Shown here: piece by piece, positions 34,854 through 45,600 of the stretch | Layout of the letters: each line of letters starts with the position of its first letter | Numbering within the stretch: the stretch's first letter is position 1 | Source of the DNA: Aplectana chamaeleonis | Taxonomy: Eukaryota; Nematoda; Chromadorea; Rhabditida; Cosmocercidae | Assembly: GCA_029168955.1 (NCBI GenBank) | Contig: JAPDOI010000368.1 | Span: forward strand, 654,434 to 718,433 | DNA: 64,000 bases | Direction: 5' to 3' | Translations under genes and position numbers: made by a program | Notes under the pieces: generated by a model | What the model was told of the DNA's origin: nothing | What the model saw: only the letters and a program-made list of their open reading frames with translations | Databases searched by the model: none

Positions 34854-36450
34854 AGTAAACTCCAAATGCCGTGCGGTACCGATTGCCACGATAGCCGTAA
34901 AATGGCGTGTGTGATGGTGTAGATGCAGAATCCATGGTAACATTGACGCCTATTTTATTGATTAGCTGCGGAAATCTTGAAAAAACTTTCACGACTCCTT
35001 CGGAAAGCGGCAATTTCAGGTAGAAATGTTCATGAAAGTGGCAGTGAAATGTGACTGAAAGTTAGTAAGGGTACTGGCTTGGTAATTGAAGGGATTTTGG
35101 GTAATCAGACAAGAATTTCAACCTTGTTTGTTATCTATTCACTCTGACTATAAGGCTGCTCGGTTTCATTTCTTCAATCAGAGTTTTGACCAACAGTAAG
35201 ATCGGCCCACACCCGAAGTTTTCCTTCCTTGCCGATTTTTGGTTTTAAATGTTTTTTTCCGAATCGCAGCCAACACAGAAATCAACTTCCACCCGGGGAT
35301 TACCTCCTTTGCCTAACGGTGCAGCCGAAGGCTAGTCCATCAGGGTCTCAAATGATTTAAACCACTCCGAATTGCAGCCAACCTAAAATCAGCCTCCACC
35401 AGATTACCTCCCTTGCCTGACAGTGCAGCCGAAGGCTGCACAAATCCATCAAGAGTTTCAAATGATTTAAACCACTGCGAATTGCAGCCAACACTAAAAT
35501 CAGCCTCCACCCGGGATTACCTCCCTTGCCTGACGGTGCAGCCGAAGGCTACAAATCCATCCAGGGTCTCAAATGATTTAAACCACTCCGAATTGTAGCC
35601 AACACTAAAATCAGCCTCCACCCGGGGATTACCTCCCTTGCCTGACAGTGCAGCCAGAAGGCTGCACCGGTCCATCCAGAGTCTCAAATGGTTTAAACCA
35701 CTCCGATTGCAGCCAACACTAAAATCAGCCTCCACCCGGGATTACCTCCCTTGCCTGACGGTGCAGCCGAAGGCCGCACCGTCCATCCAGGGTCTCAAAT
35801 GATTTAAACCACTCCGAATTGCAGCCAACACGAAATCAGCCTCCACCCGGGATTACCTCCTTGCCTGACGGTCTTCGGCTGCATCGTCCATCAGGGTCTC
35901 AAGTGATTTAAACCACTCGAATTGCAGCCAACACTAAAATCAGCCTCCATCCGGGGATTACCTCCCTTGCCTGACGGTGCAGCCGAAGGCTGCACCGTCC
36001 ATCAGGGTCTCAAATGATTTAAACCACTCCGAATTGCAGCCAACATGAAAATCAGCCCCCACCCGGGGATTACCCCTTGCCTGACGGTGCAGCCGAAGGC
36101 TGCACTGTCCATCCAGGGTCTCAAATGATTTAAACCACTCCGAATTGCAGCCAACACGAAAATCAGCCCCCACCCGGGGATTACCTCCCTTGCCTGACGG
36201 TGCAGCCGAAGGCTGCACTGTCCAGTCTGGGTTTCAGAGTGATTTCAACCCGATATCTCTGTTCTTGCTTCCGCGGTTACCAGCAATCCCTTTTCCACCG
36301 CCAAACAACCGTTCCTATGTGATTATTTATTGAGATGCCGTTTGCACTGGAATTACAGGCGTGATCCCGGTGTGAGTTGGGTAATTGCACCATACACTAT
36401 ATTTTACGGCTACCGTGGCAATTTGTACCGCACGGTATTTTTCGTCTAGT
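34854..36450 (-). mobile_element. Mutator-like non-autonomous element, copy 2
   Basis: 1,597 bp, inverted relative to 7,572-11,070, with the same ends (AGTAAACTCCAAATGCCGTG; complement of ACTAGACGAAAAATACCGTG) and the same unique flanking segments. The 9-bp duplication ACATACACA lies at 34,845-34,853 and 36,451-36,459; on its own this would be weak, because the target is a CA repeat, but it agrees with copy 1. It carries about eight satellite units instead of about 25. Confidence 0.9.
35280..36230 (-). repeat. 113-bp satellite, short array
   Basis: About eight units of the satellite of 7,790-10,665, in reverse orientation. The hairpins are more decayed than in array 1 (for example at 35,870-35,890 half the stem is gone), and small deletions occur at the GGGGATT and CATCCAGGG positions. 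Confidence 0.95.
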
Positions 36451-36519
36451 ACATACACACATACATACGTACACACATACACACATACACACACACACAC
36501 ACACACACGTACACACATA

Positions 36520-36596
<77 letters not shown>
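36451..36596. repeat. CA microsatellite, right half
   Basis: CATACACA-type repeat becoming a pure CA run of about 68 bp (36,529-36,596). Confidence 0.97.
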
Positions 36597-36598
<2 letters not shown>

Positions 36599-36609
36599 TC
36601 CTACATTTA

Positions 36610-36946
36610 ACCTAAAATGAACCGATTTTTATCCGTTTTATCCGATTTTACCCGTTTTATCAGGTTTTATCCGATTTTTATCCGTTTTATCCGATTGTAT
36701 CCGATTTTACGCAAATTTTATCCGTTTTATCCGGTTTTTATCCGATTTTTATCCGTTTTTATCCGATTTTATCCGAATTTTTGACCCTTCGGATAATGGT
36801 TCGATTCAGATAATGCCGATTTTAAATTTCCCGGATATTGGTTCGATTCAGATAATGCGTGTTTTCAAATTTTCGGATATCGAATTATCCGAATCTCGGA
36901 TATCCGGTCGGATATCCGAAATGGAGTGATTCGGATACTAAGTATA
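36610..36946. repeat. ATCCGATTTT / ATCCGTTTT short tandem repeat
   Basis: Repeated TTTTATCCGATTTTATCCG phrases, followed by GGTTCGATTCAGATAATGC twice (mirroring 34,545-34,640). Internal part of the hAT-like element. Confidence 0.85.
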
Positions 36947-37316
36947 GTCGGCATGCGGCTGGCCGGCGAACCAAGCGCGGGTCATCCACGGAAAAGAACT
37001 GCGAGCCAGCTGAAAAAGGTGGGCGGGCTATCGACAGTAGCTGGCCGGCGAACCAAAAGCGGGCTACCGGAGGACGGAGACTGCGGGCCAGCTGAGAAAG
37101 GTTCGCGAGCCGTCACCCTGAGTACCTTAGGGGGGGGGGGAGGCGGACATTACTCACCCGTGCGTGCTGCTTCGCGGTCGGTGAGCGTCGCGAGCGGGCG
37201 ACATCCCTTCATTCCCTCATCCAGGTTAAATTAAGTGAATTAGCATGTTTTGGAGCATCATGTACTTTCCTTGGTTCATTTTAAACCTTTAATGAAAACC
37301 TTTCCTTGTGCAGGGG

Positions 37317-37986
37317 CTCAGGCACTCGGGGGCTACGGCCGCCGCACCATTGGCCGCCGAGCTGCGCCTCTGATCAGCGCATCGATCTCGAAAGGTGCGC
37401 GGATCGGCATTCTCCGGTAAAATCTGTCGGTCCCCGGCCCCCGAGCGGTCTGAAATTTGTCCATAAGCGGCTCAAAAACTGTCCATGTCCATTTTTGGCG
37501 TTTCCGGATTTGCACAGAGGACCCGGGGACATTCCACAAGGATCACCCACGGGGGGGGGGGGAACCCACCGCCACGGTCCATAATGGAGTGCACCCACCG
37601 TGGACCGTGGGGAGATGGCCCCGCAGTTGGGAACCCCCCCCCCCCCCAGCTGTGGGGAGTTCTCCTCGGCGACCAAAATTATCCTCGGATGTGCGGTGGA
37701 TCTTCTGGGAAGTGACTCGAGGCCACCTTCCAGGTCCGGCTCTGAAGGCCCGTTTGAGGCACGCGGTGTGGCGACTCTTTTATACCAGCAACTTTTTTTA
37801 ATACCTTTGTCTTAACATGATTATGATCCCGAGCAACTGCATGGGGGCGCTGATGGCTGCGACTGCCGATGTGCGTAGACGCGTCGCCGTCGAGAACGGG
37901 CGCGGATGGCCGAATGACTCTCTCAAGGTCAGCGGATCGCCGTGTCTGCCTCAAAAGTGTGGCCGGCCGTTCCCCTAGTGCCTGAG
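37317..37986 (-). mobile_element. Element with CTCAGGCACT ends, holding module copy 5
   Basis: CTCAGGCACTCGGGGGCTAC at the left; the complement of CTCAGGCACTAGGGGAACGG at the right. 670 bp. Inside, on the - strand: GGTATAAAAGAGTCGC (37,778-37,791), CCTGGAAGGTGGCCTCGAGT, GAGGATAATTTTGGTCGCCG, GGAG-AA-CTCC, and a CCACGGTCCA / TGGACCGTGG stem. Confidence 0.75.
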
Positions 37987-38477
37987 GGACTGAAGACTCG
38001 TTCACGCGAGGATGAGTTCTTCGCGTTAGCCGCGCGCCAACGCTTACCTGACTGTCGCGCGTACACGAGCGGGTGAGCAATGTCATGGAGCGCTAAACTG
38101 GTTGGTGTGACCAACCGAACAGTCGCCCAAGTCCCAGCAACTGCTAATGTCGTTGTATTCCTTAGTGGGTCGCTTAATCCGAAAGAGTACCGAATTTGTA
38201 GTAAATAGAGAATTTCGATTGAGCTTTTTACAGAGTCATTTAGCAAGGAAAGCGAACAAGAGCCAGGGAAAGAAAAAAAGAGTGCAGGTGTGATTAGCTG
38301 TGTTCCCTTACTAGGTTTTGATGGGGCTGACTTAAGCAGAAGATTGTTCACTATTAAACTATACTGATGTTAAACGCGCAATGACAGGGTTGTGTTGATA
38401 AGTACTCTATGAGGCGTATTTGAATCGATAACTGGTTCTCATCAAGCTGATTATTAGACAATTATCAGTTTTTCTAC

Positions 38478-39055
38478 CATTGGCTCGACTGAGCGTCTGA
38501 TAGTCTGTTCTCCTTCGCTCGTAGAGGATCTCATCGATATCTGGGAAATGAGATAACTCGGGCTCAGATGCAAATTTGTTTGGAGGGGGGTTGGCTTCAA
38601 GATTGCAGCGAAGAGTAAATGATACTTGGAGAAGTTACAAAATAACTGGATGCTGGAGAAAATGCAAAATAATTTGTCTCGGAAGATTTTTATTAGGACT
38701 GGAATGGCGACGTACTATACAATGCCTAGTGCGCAGAGGAGGAATATGTGTTTTTGCATTTCCTCATTATAAACCCGACGGTCACTGTTTGACGTATGCA
38801 TGGTGCACAAGATTCTCAATTGAGTAATCAAAGTAAAATTGAATAGCTTTTTTACCTGGATTCCATCGATCACTCGTGGTGGAAGAAATAAGATCACCTT
38901 TAGAAGGGCCAATACCTTCTTGCGATCTAGATTCTTTACAAACCGCGCAGGCTCAATATACTTGAAGCTCACGATATGCGATACATCGCCTCTCACACTC
39001 AAAAGTTTCAAACGCAAAGTCGCCGCCAAGTTATTGAAGCCGTAGTATGCCGTAA
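38478..39055 (-). CDS. Possible two-exon fragment of an unidentified gene
   Basis: On the - strand a frame runs from about 39,055 to 38,856 and contains AYYGFNNLAATL, SVRGDVSHIVSFKYIEPARF and LALLKVILFLPPRVIDGIQ. It ends at a clean donor (CAG/GTAAAA). An acceptor (CCCAG) at 38,541 opens a 63-bp exon to a donor at 38,477, so phase 0 is kept on both sides. Codon use looks protein-like, but I recognise no family and found no ATG. It lies about 650 bp upstream of, and divergent from, the MEMO1 gene. The opposite strand is also partly open, so the call is tentative. Confidence 0.3.
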
Positions 39056-39670
39056 ACTTCTTTCTTTTTCCCCATTCATGTCTCGGAAATCATCATCTAT
39101 CATTGCACCTATTCGTCTGGCTATTACTGTACTCCTATTACTTTTATTTATGTATGTTTACGTGTATATTTATGTGTATATGACGTTTGCCTTAAGCGAA
39201 GTAATAAACAAAACAAAACAGTTACCGCTTTCAGAAATCAAAGTATTTTAGTGGAAGCTCTATGAAAACTTCCCAGAACGTCGGAGGGCCGTGCGCCCGG
39301 GAATTTCCAACCAAGGGCTTCCGTTCGTGAGCACTAACATATTAAGGGATTTTGGTGTTCTCACGATATGTACAGGCAATTTTCTCTCCCTTTATATTGC
39401 CTCTTTTTTTCGACTAGCATCAATTTGTACCATTCTATTTATGTTTCTTGAAACCCCGATTAATCTCTGAGTATGCCACAAAATATGCAGCATAAGCATA
39501 TAGTTGACGGTGAACACCATAGAAACGGCAGTACATGGCGAGTTTGAGTGCGCTCATCTGAGTTGATCGAGCAGAAAATTGTTGTCTACAGGGGTCTGGA
39601 AAACAGTAGGCTTAGTTTGTTGAAAGCGTGCCACCGAGTATGTTGTGACTTTATTACGTACATGCAATTG

Positions 39671-39682
39671 TTCTTGTTTCAG
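39671..39682 (+). promoter_or_regulatory. Splice acceptor before the MEMO1 start (trans-splice-like)
   Basis: TTCTTGTTTCAG lies 17 bases before the ATG at 39,700. In nematodes this position and pyrimidine-rich AG sequence fit spliced-leader addition; a 5'UTR cis-intron acceptor is the alternative. Confidence 0.6.
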
Positions 39683-39699
39683 AGTCAAACGAGGAGAAG

Positions 39700-42600
39700 A
39701 TGTCTACAAATGGCTATGGTCATGGAATGGCTCGAGCTGCTTCCCATGCAGGTTGGACTGCATCTTGTTAAAGAACTCGGTAGCTCATAGAGATGTGATG
39801 GCTCATATTATCAGCACTCGGTGACCATCAAAGTTGAGCCTGAAGCGTCTCGTTTTTCTCCATACGCCAGAAATTAATTACTTAGGTGTAACTTCTGCGA
39901 TAACATATCGCATAAGGACCGCATAGTGTCGCTTGCTGTCCTATCTTGTCAACCGGCAAAGCTAGGTTCTCGGGTCTTGATGGTTTTTGAAAATACAGTT
40001 TTCACGATTTGATTTCATTTTTGCTTTTGAGATAAATTGGTTGGCGACGTGGCCTCGCCAGGTTGTATAAGCATAGAGACAAACAAATTAACTTTTGGAA
40101 CTGCGATTTATGCTTTTCGATAAAGAAAGGATTGCGGTTTCAGTTTTACACTACACTTGGATCGAAAAATCACAGACGGAAAAGGGAAATTCACTTTTCA
40201 TATTTGGTGCAGGGCTTTCATAGCTGCCGCCTGATATAATGAGCCACCCCAAGGCTTACGGAAATTTCGATTGAAAACACTGGATTCGAAAGGCGCTTTT
40301 TTTAAAATATCTATTTTGATGTGAAGAGGATTCAGTATAGCTGGTAGTATAAGTACAGTTGGCTAATGTGGTCATTCTGGACGAAATATAAATTCGACTT
40401 TCGCTTTCATATGTGCGCTAGTTTGTTCTGAACGGGGTTAGGGCCATTCTTTTCCTATTTCCCCTCGTCCCCTATGGTTAATCAGATGGTCCTGGGTGCT
40501 TTCAGGAAAGTTGTTTTAAGTCTTACTTAAAGGCAGTGTTCACGATAATTTTCATTTCCGATATCTCCACGGTTTACGGAAGGTCTGGTGCCCTATATAG
40601 CAAGGCATGCTTAAAAAGTACACGAAAGACGCGTTTTTGAGCAGAAATAGACCCTCTCCAAAACGCTTGTTTGCAGCCGTTATTTTGCCGCTCCTGGCTC
40701 GTTTTCTACCGTTCTCTCGACAGTGGGAGCCTAGGATCTTTCTCGCCTATCATTTCACCGTGGAAAGTCAACGAGGATGATCATCGTGAACGCTGCCTTT
40801 AAAATTGTTTCTAGAGACGTATATTCCGTTTTGAATAGCCACCATGTTTAGAGTCCTTCCCTTGTGGGGTACTAGGAAGACACGCTCTAATTTGTGAAAG
40901 CGTTGCAGGATCGTGGTATTCCAGTAATCCAAAAGAATTGGATCGTCAGATAAGTCGATGGTTGGATTCGGCTGGCGATCGTGTCGGTGTTGCAAGAGCA
41001 ATTGTCTCACCGTACGTTTTCTCCTGCGGTGTGGCATGAACTTTCTAAGGCCAGAATTATTTAACTAACTGGATCGGGGTAGGTTTTGTGCGGAATATGG
41101 AAAGGAGGGTTCATTTTTGGTCTGTGATTTATTTCTTGAATTCACCCAATCAATATTTGTTGGTAGAAACTCAATTTCACATCTTTTGTCTTTTTAGGCA
41201 CGCTGGATATTCGTACTGTGGCGATACCGCTGCTCATGCCTTCAAACAAATTGTGCCTGAAAATGTGTAGGACTTTTCAGTGTCATTTGTGTGTGTGATC
41301 TACATTTCCATATTTTCTTGCACAAAATCCTTGGCCTTTTTTTCAGCGATCGTGTTTTCGTGCTAGGACCGTCGCATGTGGTTTGTCTGAACGGATGCGC
41401 TCTTACTACGTGTAGTAAGTACCGCACACCTATTGGGGATCTACATGTTGACGTCGAAGGTTAGCTGTTAAATTCCAGGTCAATGTATTGGGTTGATGCA
41501 TAGTTATTGCGGTTTTTCTGAACGCGTTTTCTCCATGTTTGAATTTGACATTCAAATTTCAAGTCCCAGCGCTGATAACACCAATTTCCCTAATGTTTGC
41601 TGCTATATTTCCTCCTCAGAAAAATGAAAACAAGTTATGATCGATCACTGGTCGAGAGATCGCCGCGTCGAACACACGTGGCACGCACGGAAGCGAGGAG
41701 GTAATGATCCTATCATTACCTCCTTGCTTCGCCTGCGTGCCACGATGTTCGGCGCGGCGATCTCTCGACCAGTGATCGACGATACTTGTAACATAAAGGC
41801 CGAAAACAATTTACTTGTAACATATCTAAGCCGATGTAAGTTATTTGCGGCTTATCTCAGGTCATTTAAGTTACATGCAACATATCGAGGGAACACCGCG
41901 TGCAGTGCGCCTCCGATATGTTACATGTAACTCAAATGGCACAAGATAAGTTGCAAGTAACTTAAAGGCAGTGTTCACGATTATTTTCGTTCCCGTGTTT
42001 TTCACTTAAAACAACGCGTTGGCTACCAAGGGTTACCAAAATTACGAAGAAACGGCGAGAAACGCACCAACTCTATTTCAGTGACATTATTCTCTGGTCT
42101 GGACTTGTTGTCCGATTGGATGAACATGTGCTTGGTGGTTGTCACCGGTAAAAAATGGGACTAATCGAAAATGGAAGAATATTTTGGGCAAAACAGTATT
42201 AGTTAGGGTCCACAGAAAAGAACGGAGCAACAAAAAATAGAAAATTGCAAAATACGGGTCCACAAAAAAAATTTCATTGTCACAACAAATTTCCACTGAG
42301 AGTAAAGCGGGGTGAGAGTAAAGGATTTCGTGTTCTTCTGCTGCGTTTTTCTCAGTTCCTTCGTCATTTTAGTTCTACTCGGGGTCAAACAATGGATTTA
42401 GCGACTAATCTCAAAATCGAAGATTACCGTGAACACTACCTTTAACTCCGCCAAGGAGACATTTCCCTAGGAAGATACGACGCACTCGCGGGGTCGGGCT
42501 AAGGATAGGCGTTGCTGTTGGTTCACTTACCCAAGTTTGAGGTAAGTGACCGCAAATTAGCAGGAAATACCACGGACAGCGTTTACGGCTTAGCGTGTGG

Positions 42601-45600
42601 TCTGGGATGCTCGCGGGCGCGTTTATTGCATTGCGTAATGGCCACCCACGATGAATATATAAATGCAAGGTAGGCTCTGGTACATCCGCAGTGACCTGTC
42701 GATTTTGATTATCACCAGTAGCAGAGCGGTGAGCCTCGGTAAGGTATAACTATTGATAAGGAGATTCCGACGAAAAAGCCATCGCTCCGCGCTGTGATAA
42801 TGGAAAACAGGAGTTCTCTTAGACTGAAACAGAGTCTACATGTAATATAAGTGTAACTTACATTAAATATATAAACGTATGTTGCATGTCATATTAATCA
42901 ATGTGAGTTATTTAAAACATTCAAGTAAGTTATATTTATATTACAAGTTACTTGTTTTCATTTTTCTGAGTTTGAACCCTAACTAATACGGTTTTGCCTT
43001 AAAGGTTTTCTTCCATTTTTATTGACCCCATTTTCACCAGCCACATCCACCGAGAACATGTTCGTCTAATCGGCCACTGAAAGAAGACGTTTTGCGAGGG
43101 AACTCCTTTTAGTCATACTAGCAATTTCAAATGAAACGCACCTTTCTAGAACCAGTTTCGGACGAGTTCGAATAAGCCTTCCGCAGCTGGGTAGAATCAC
43201 TGTGGAAAAAGTCATAGACGTTTTCAAATCTCGCGACAAGTAAGGGTATCAGGAAATTCTTGGGGTGTTTTGAGAAAATATTCCTGGTTTCACTCGAAAC
43301 TGGTACGTAGGGGTAATCTAGGGTGCTGAACACGAATCTGAGTTCCGTTTTTCAAAGTTCTCTTCTTCTACTTTGCAGCCACAGGGAGGGTTCTGTCATA
43401 GGTTCAGAAACTCGGCCACGAGCGTAGGGTTCGTCCTCAGATCCATTGTCGTCAATGTAGTCGGCCTCTTCGGGCAATTTAACAGGTGCGCAGTAGTATG
43501 CCCTTGGCCACCGCAATCAGGGCACTCGTCAGGCCTGCTGTTATCAATCCTATGCAAATATGACATGAGCATGGGAGAGTGTCCACAGCGTAACGATGCA
43601 AGGGTGCACCTGGCACGCCTGCCAAGTTCCATCTCTGTCTCGCTGACCTTCGGAGGTGCGACTCCCAGAATGGAGTTTATGGCAACTCTGCTCAAGTGTT
43701 CCTTCACGAATCGGATATGCTCCGCGCGCAAGAGACGAAGGCGTTCTTGTTGTGTTTCGGTCCATCTCTGCACATCTTCTTTCGACGAAGCATCAGCAAA
43801 AGGCTTTCTGATACATCTCTCTCTCTCACCGGGTTTAGTAGACTTCGCGATGGATGATCCGGCTGCTTCACGATGTTAATGTACATTTGTTGCGCCTGGA
43901 GTTGGCAGTGGTCTCTAACAGGCAATATGCGAGCTTCGGCGTGTAAGTGCTCAATTGGAGAGCTTTTAGAACAGCCAGTTGCAATTCGCAGAGCACAATT
44001 TTGGACGCGCTGCAGCTTGGACCAAGATGAGTCCGACACGATGTGCTGCCAGACTGGCGCAGCATACTCCAAGGCGGGTTGCACAATAGCCTTATACGAG
44101 GTCAGGATCGTCTCTTTATTGCATCTCCAGGACGTTCCACCGAGAGCACGCAGGAGGTTGAGTCTTGTTTTCACTGTGGCTTGCTTCTGCTCAGTGTTCT
44201 TATGAAACTTCAACGAAGAATTCAGCACGAGTCCAAGCAGCTTGGGGAATCGGGTGGCCTGCAATTGAGTTTCGTTCCACTTCACCATGTGATAGGAACT
44301 GTGCTCTGCATTATCAGTGGAAAATACGGTGACGGATGATTTGGAGGCAGAGACTGTGAGCATTTTGCGATCGAAGAAACATTTCAACTCGATCAAGTAG
44401 TCATTGATCTTACTGGCGGCTACCTTAATGTCGCGATCTCGGCACAGAATAGTAATATCATCCGCGTATGCACCGACCTTGATGTCCTGAGGGGGAATGG
44501 GCAGATCTTCTAGATATAAACTGAAAAGTGCAGGCGATAAAACTCCTCCTTGAGGGACACCAGCGGCGATGTCAAAGCTCTGAGGTTCAGTAGGGGTTAC
44601 GGTTGGTACCATGTCGTTCAGGGCGCAAAATCTGCTCTTATAATTCGAAAATCGACAGGTAGGCATCAAATTCATGATCAGCACCCTAAACAACCTACGC
44701 ATATTGATAAAAATCTGAGGCTTTGAGGAAACTGCCTTATACTCACGTCTACCGTAAGGTGTCAGAAATCGACAAAATGATCTCAGATTCATGCCCAGCA
44801 CTCCTAATAACCCCCAGAGAAACAATTTGAGCCGTATCTATCGCAGCATACCAAAAATCATCGAAAGTCCCGTTTCGCCCTCAAATTTCCTCTGATGGAA
44901 AGCTTCATACAAATAAAGTCGAAAACTTCAGAAAATCGGCAAACGAGCCTCAGATTCGTGATCAGGGGGTTTTCGGTCAATTCTGAAACATTTTTCTTAA
45001 ACGCTCTAAGAACGAACCTCTTTATTAATGTAGTACAGGTAAACGCTCAAACAACAATCCGTGAAGTCCAAAACGCTATCACTCTATGCTAAGTTTGAAG
45101 AATTTTCTTTCACACAAACCTTGAACATGGGGGTTATTATGGGCGCTGAACACGATTTTGAGGTCCGCTTTCAGATTTTCGAAAGATTTCTGCGCGTTTC
45201 GGAAGGTTAAATGGGTTGTAAAATCAGGGGAAAAACGCCTATATCATTTTCAAGAGAGATTCTAGGCAGCTGCGAAGATCGTATTCGGAGTCTAGGTCCA
45301 AAATTAGTTCTAGAAAATCGCATTTCATTCAGATTGGTTAGTATTGCTAATAGCAGTTCCCTTGTTAGTGAGTGTTTCGTCGTTTCTTCGTAATTGGGTA
45401 AGACCTGGTGGCCAACGCATAGTTCAAGTGAGAAACATGGGGACGAAAATTATAGTGAACGTTGCCTACGAGGATGGGCCATCAATTGGCACGGATATGG
45501 GCAAACATGAAGAGGCATTACATAGTCGGCACGGGTCGGGTCGCCCTGATGCCTTGTGCTCTCTATTCAAGGTTGGCGTAAATCCGGAGCGCATATGTTT

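Larger units (their letters stand above)
34506..36946. mobile_element. hAT-like element inside the 33,959 element
   Basis: Flanked by a perfect 8-bp repeat, GTCGGCAT, at 34,498-34,505 and 36,947-36,954. Ends TGTACTTGTTATCCGAAG and, inward from the right, TATACTTAGTATCCGAAT form the inverted repeat. The relative at about 33,300 reads across the site as GTCGACAT. Its body contains TATCCGA-type runs (34,514-34,720; 36,610-36,940) around a CA microsatellite, which is itself split by the Mutator-like element at 34,854-36,450. Confidence 0.85.
33959..37130 (+). mobile_element. Element with CTCAGGTACTCAGG ends, enlarged by nesting
   Basis: The left end CTCAGGTACTCAGGGGGACG and right end CGTCACCCTGAGTACCTTAG match the element at 32,755-33,398, and the sequence between them follows that element once the insertion at 34,506-36,946 is removed. 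Its first 490 bp are a close direct repeat of 32,755-33,240. Confidence 0.8.
41615..42970. mobile_element. Inverted-repeat element in MEMO1 intron 4, nested
   Basis: CTCAGAAAAATGAAAACAAG at the left is matched in complement at 42,949-42,970. Both sides contain TTACTTGTAACATA-type words (41,790-41,960 and 42,837-42,953). A foldback MITE (41,640) and a TTAA MITE (41,966) have inserted inside, and an SL1-like hairpin is at 42,520. Confidence 0.6.

Noticed and set aside
34570..36615. Cys/Val-rich and His/Thr-rich small proteins
   Set aside because: Direct translations of the CA microsatellite.
42520..42620. Functional SL1 RNA gene
   Set aside because: Leader and first stem fit, but no Sm site or downstream stem-loops were found, and it lies in a transposon.
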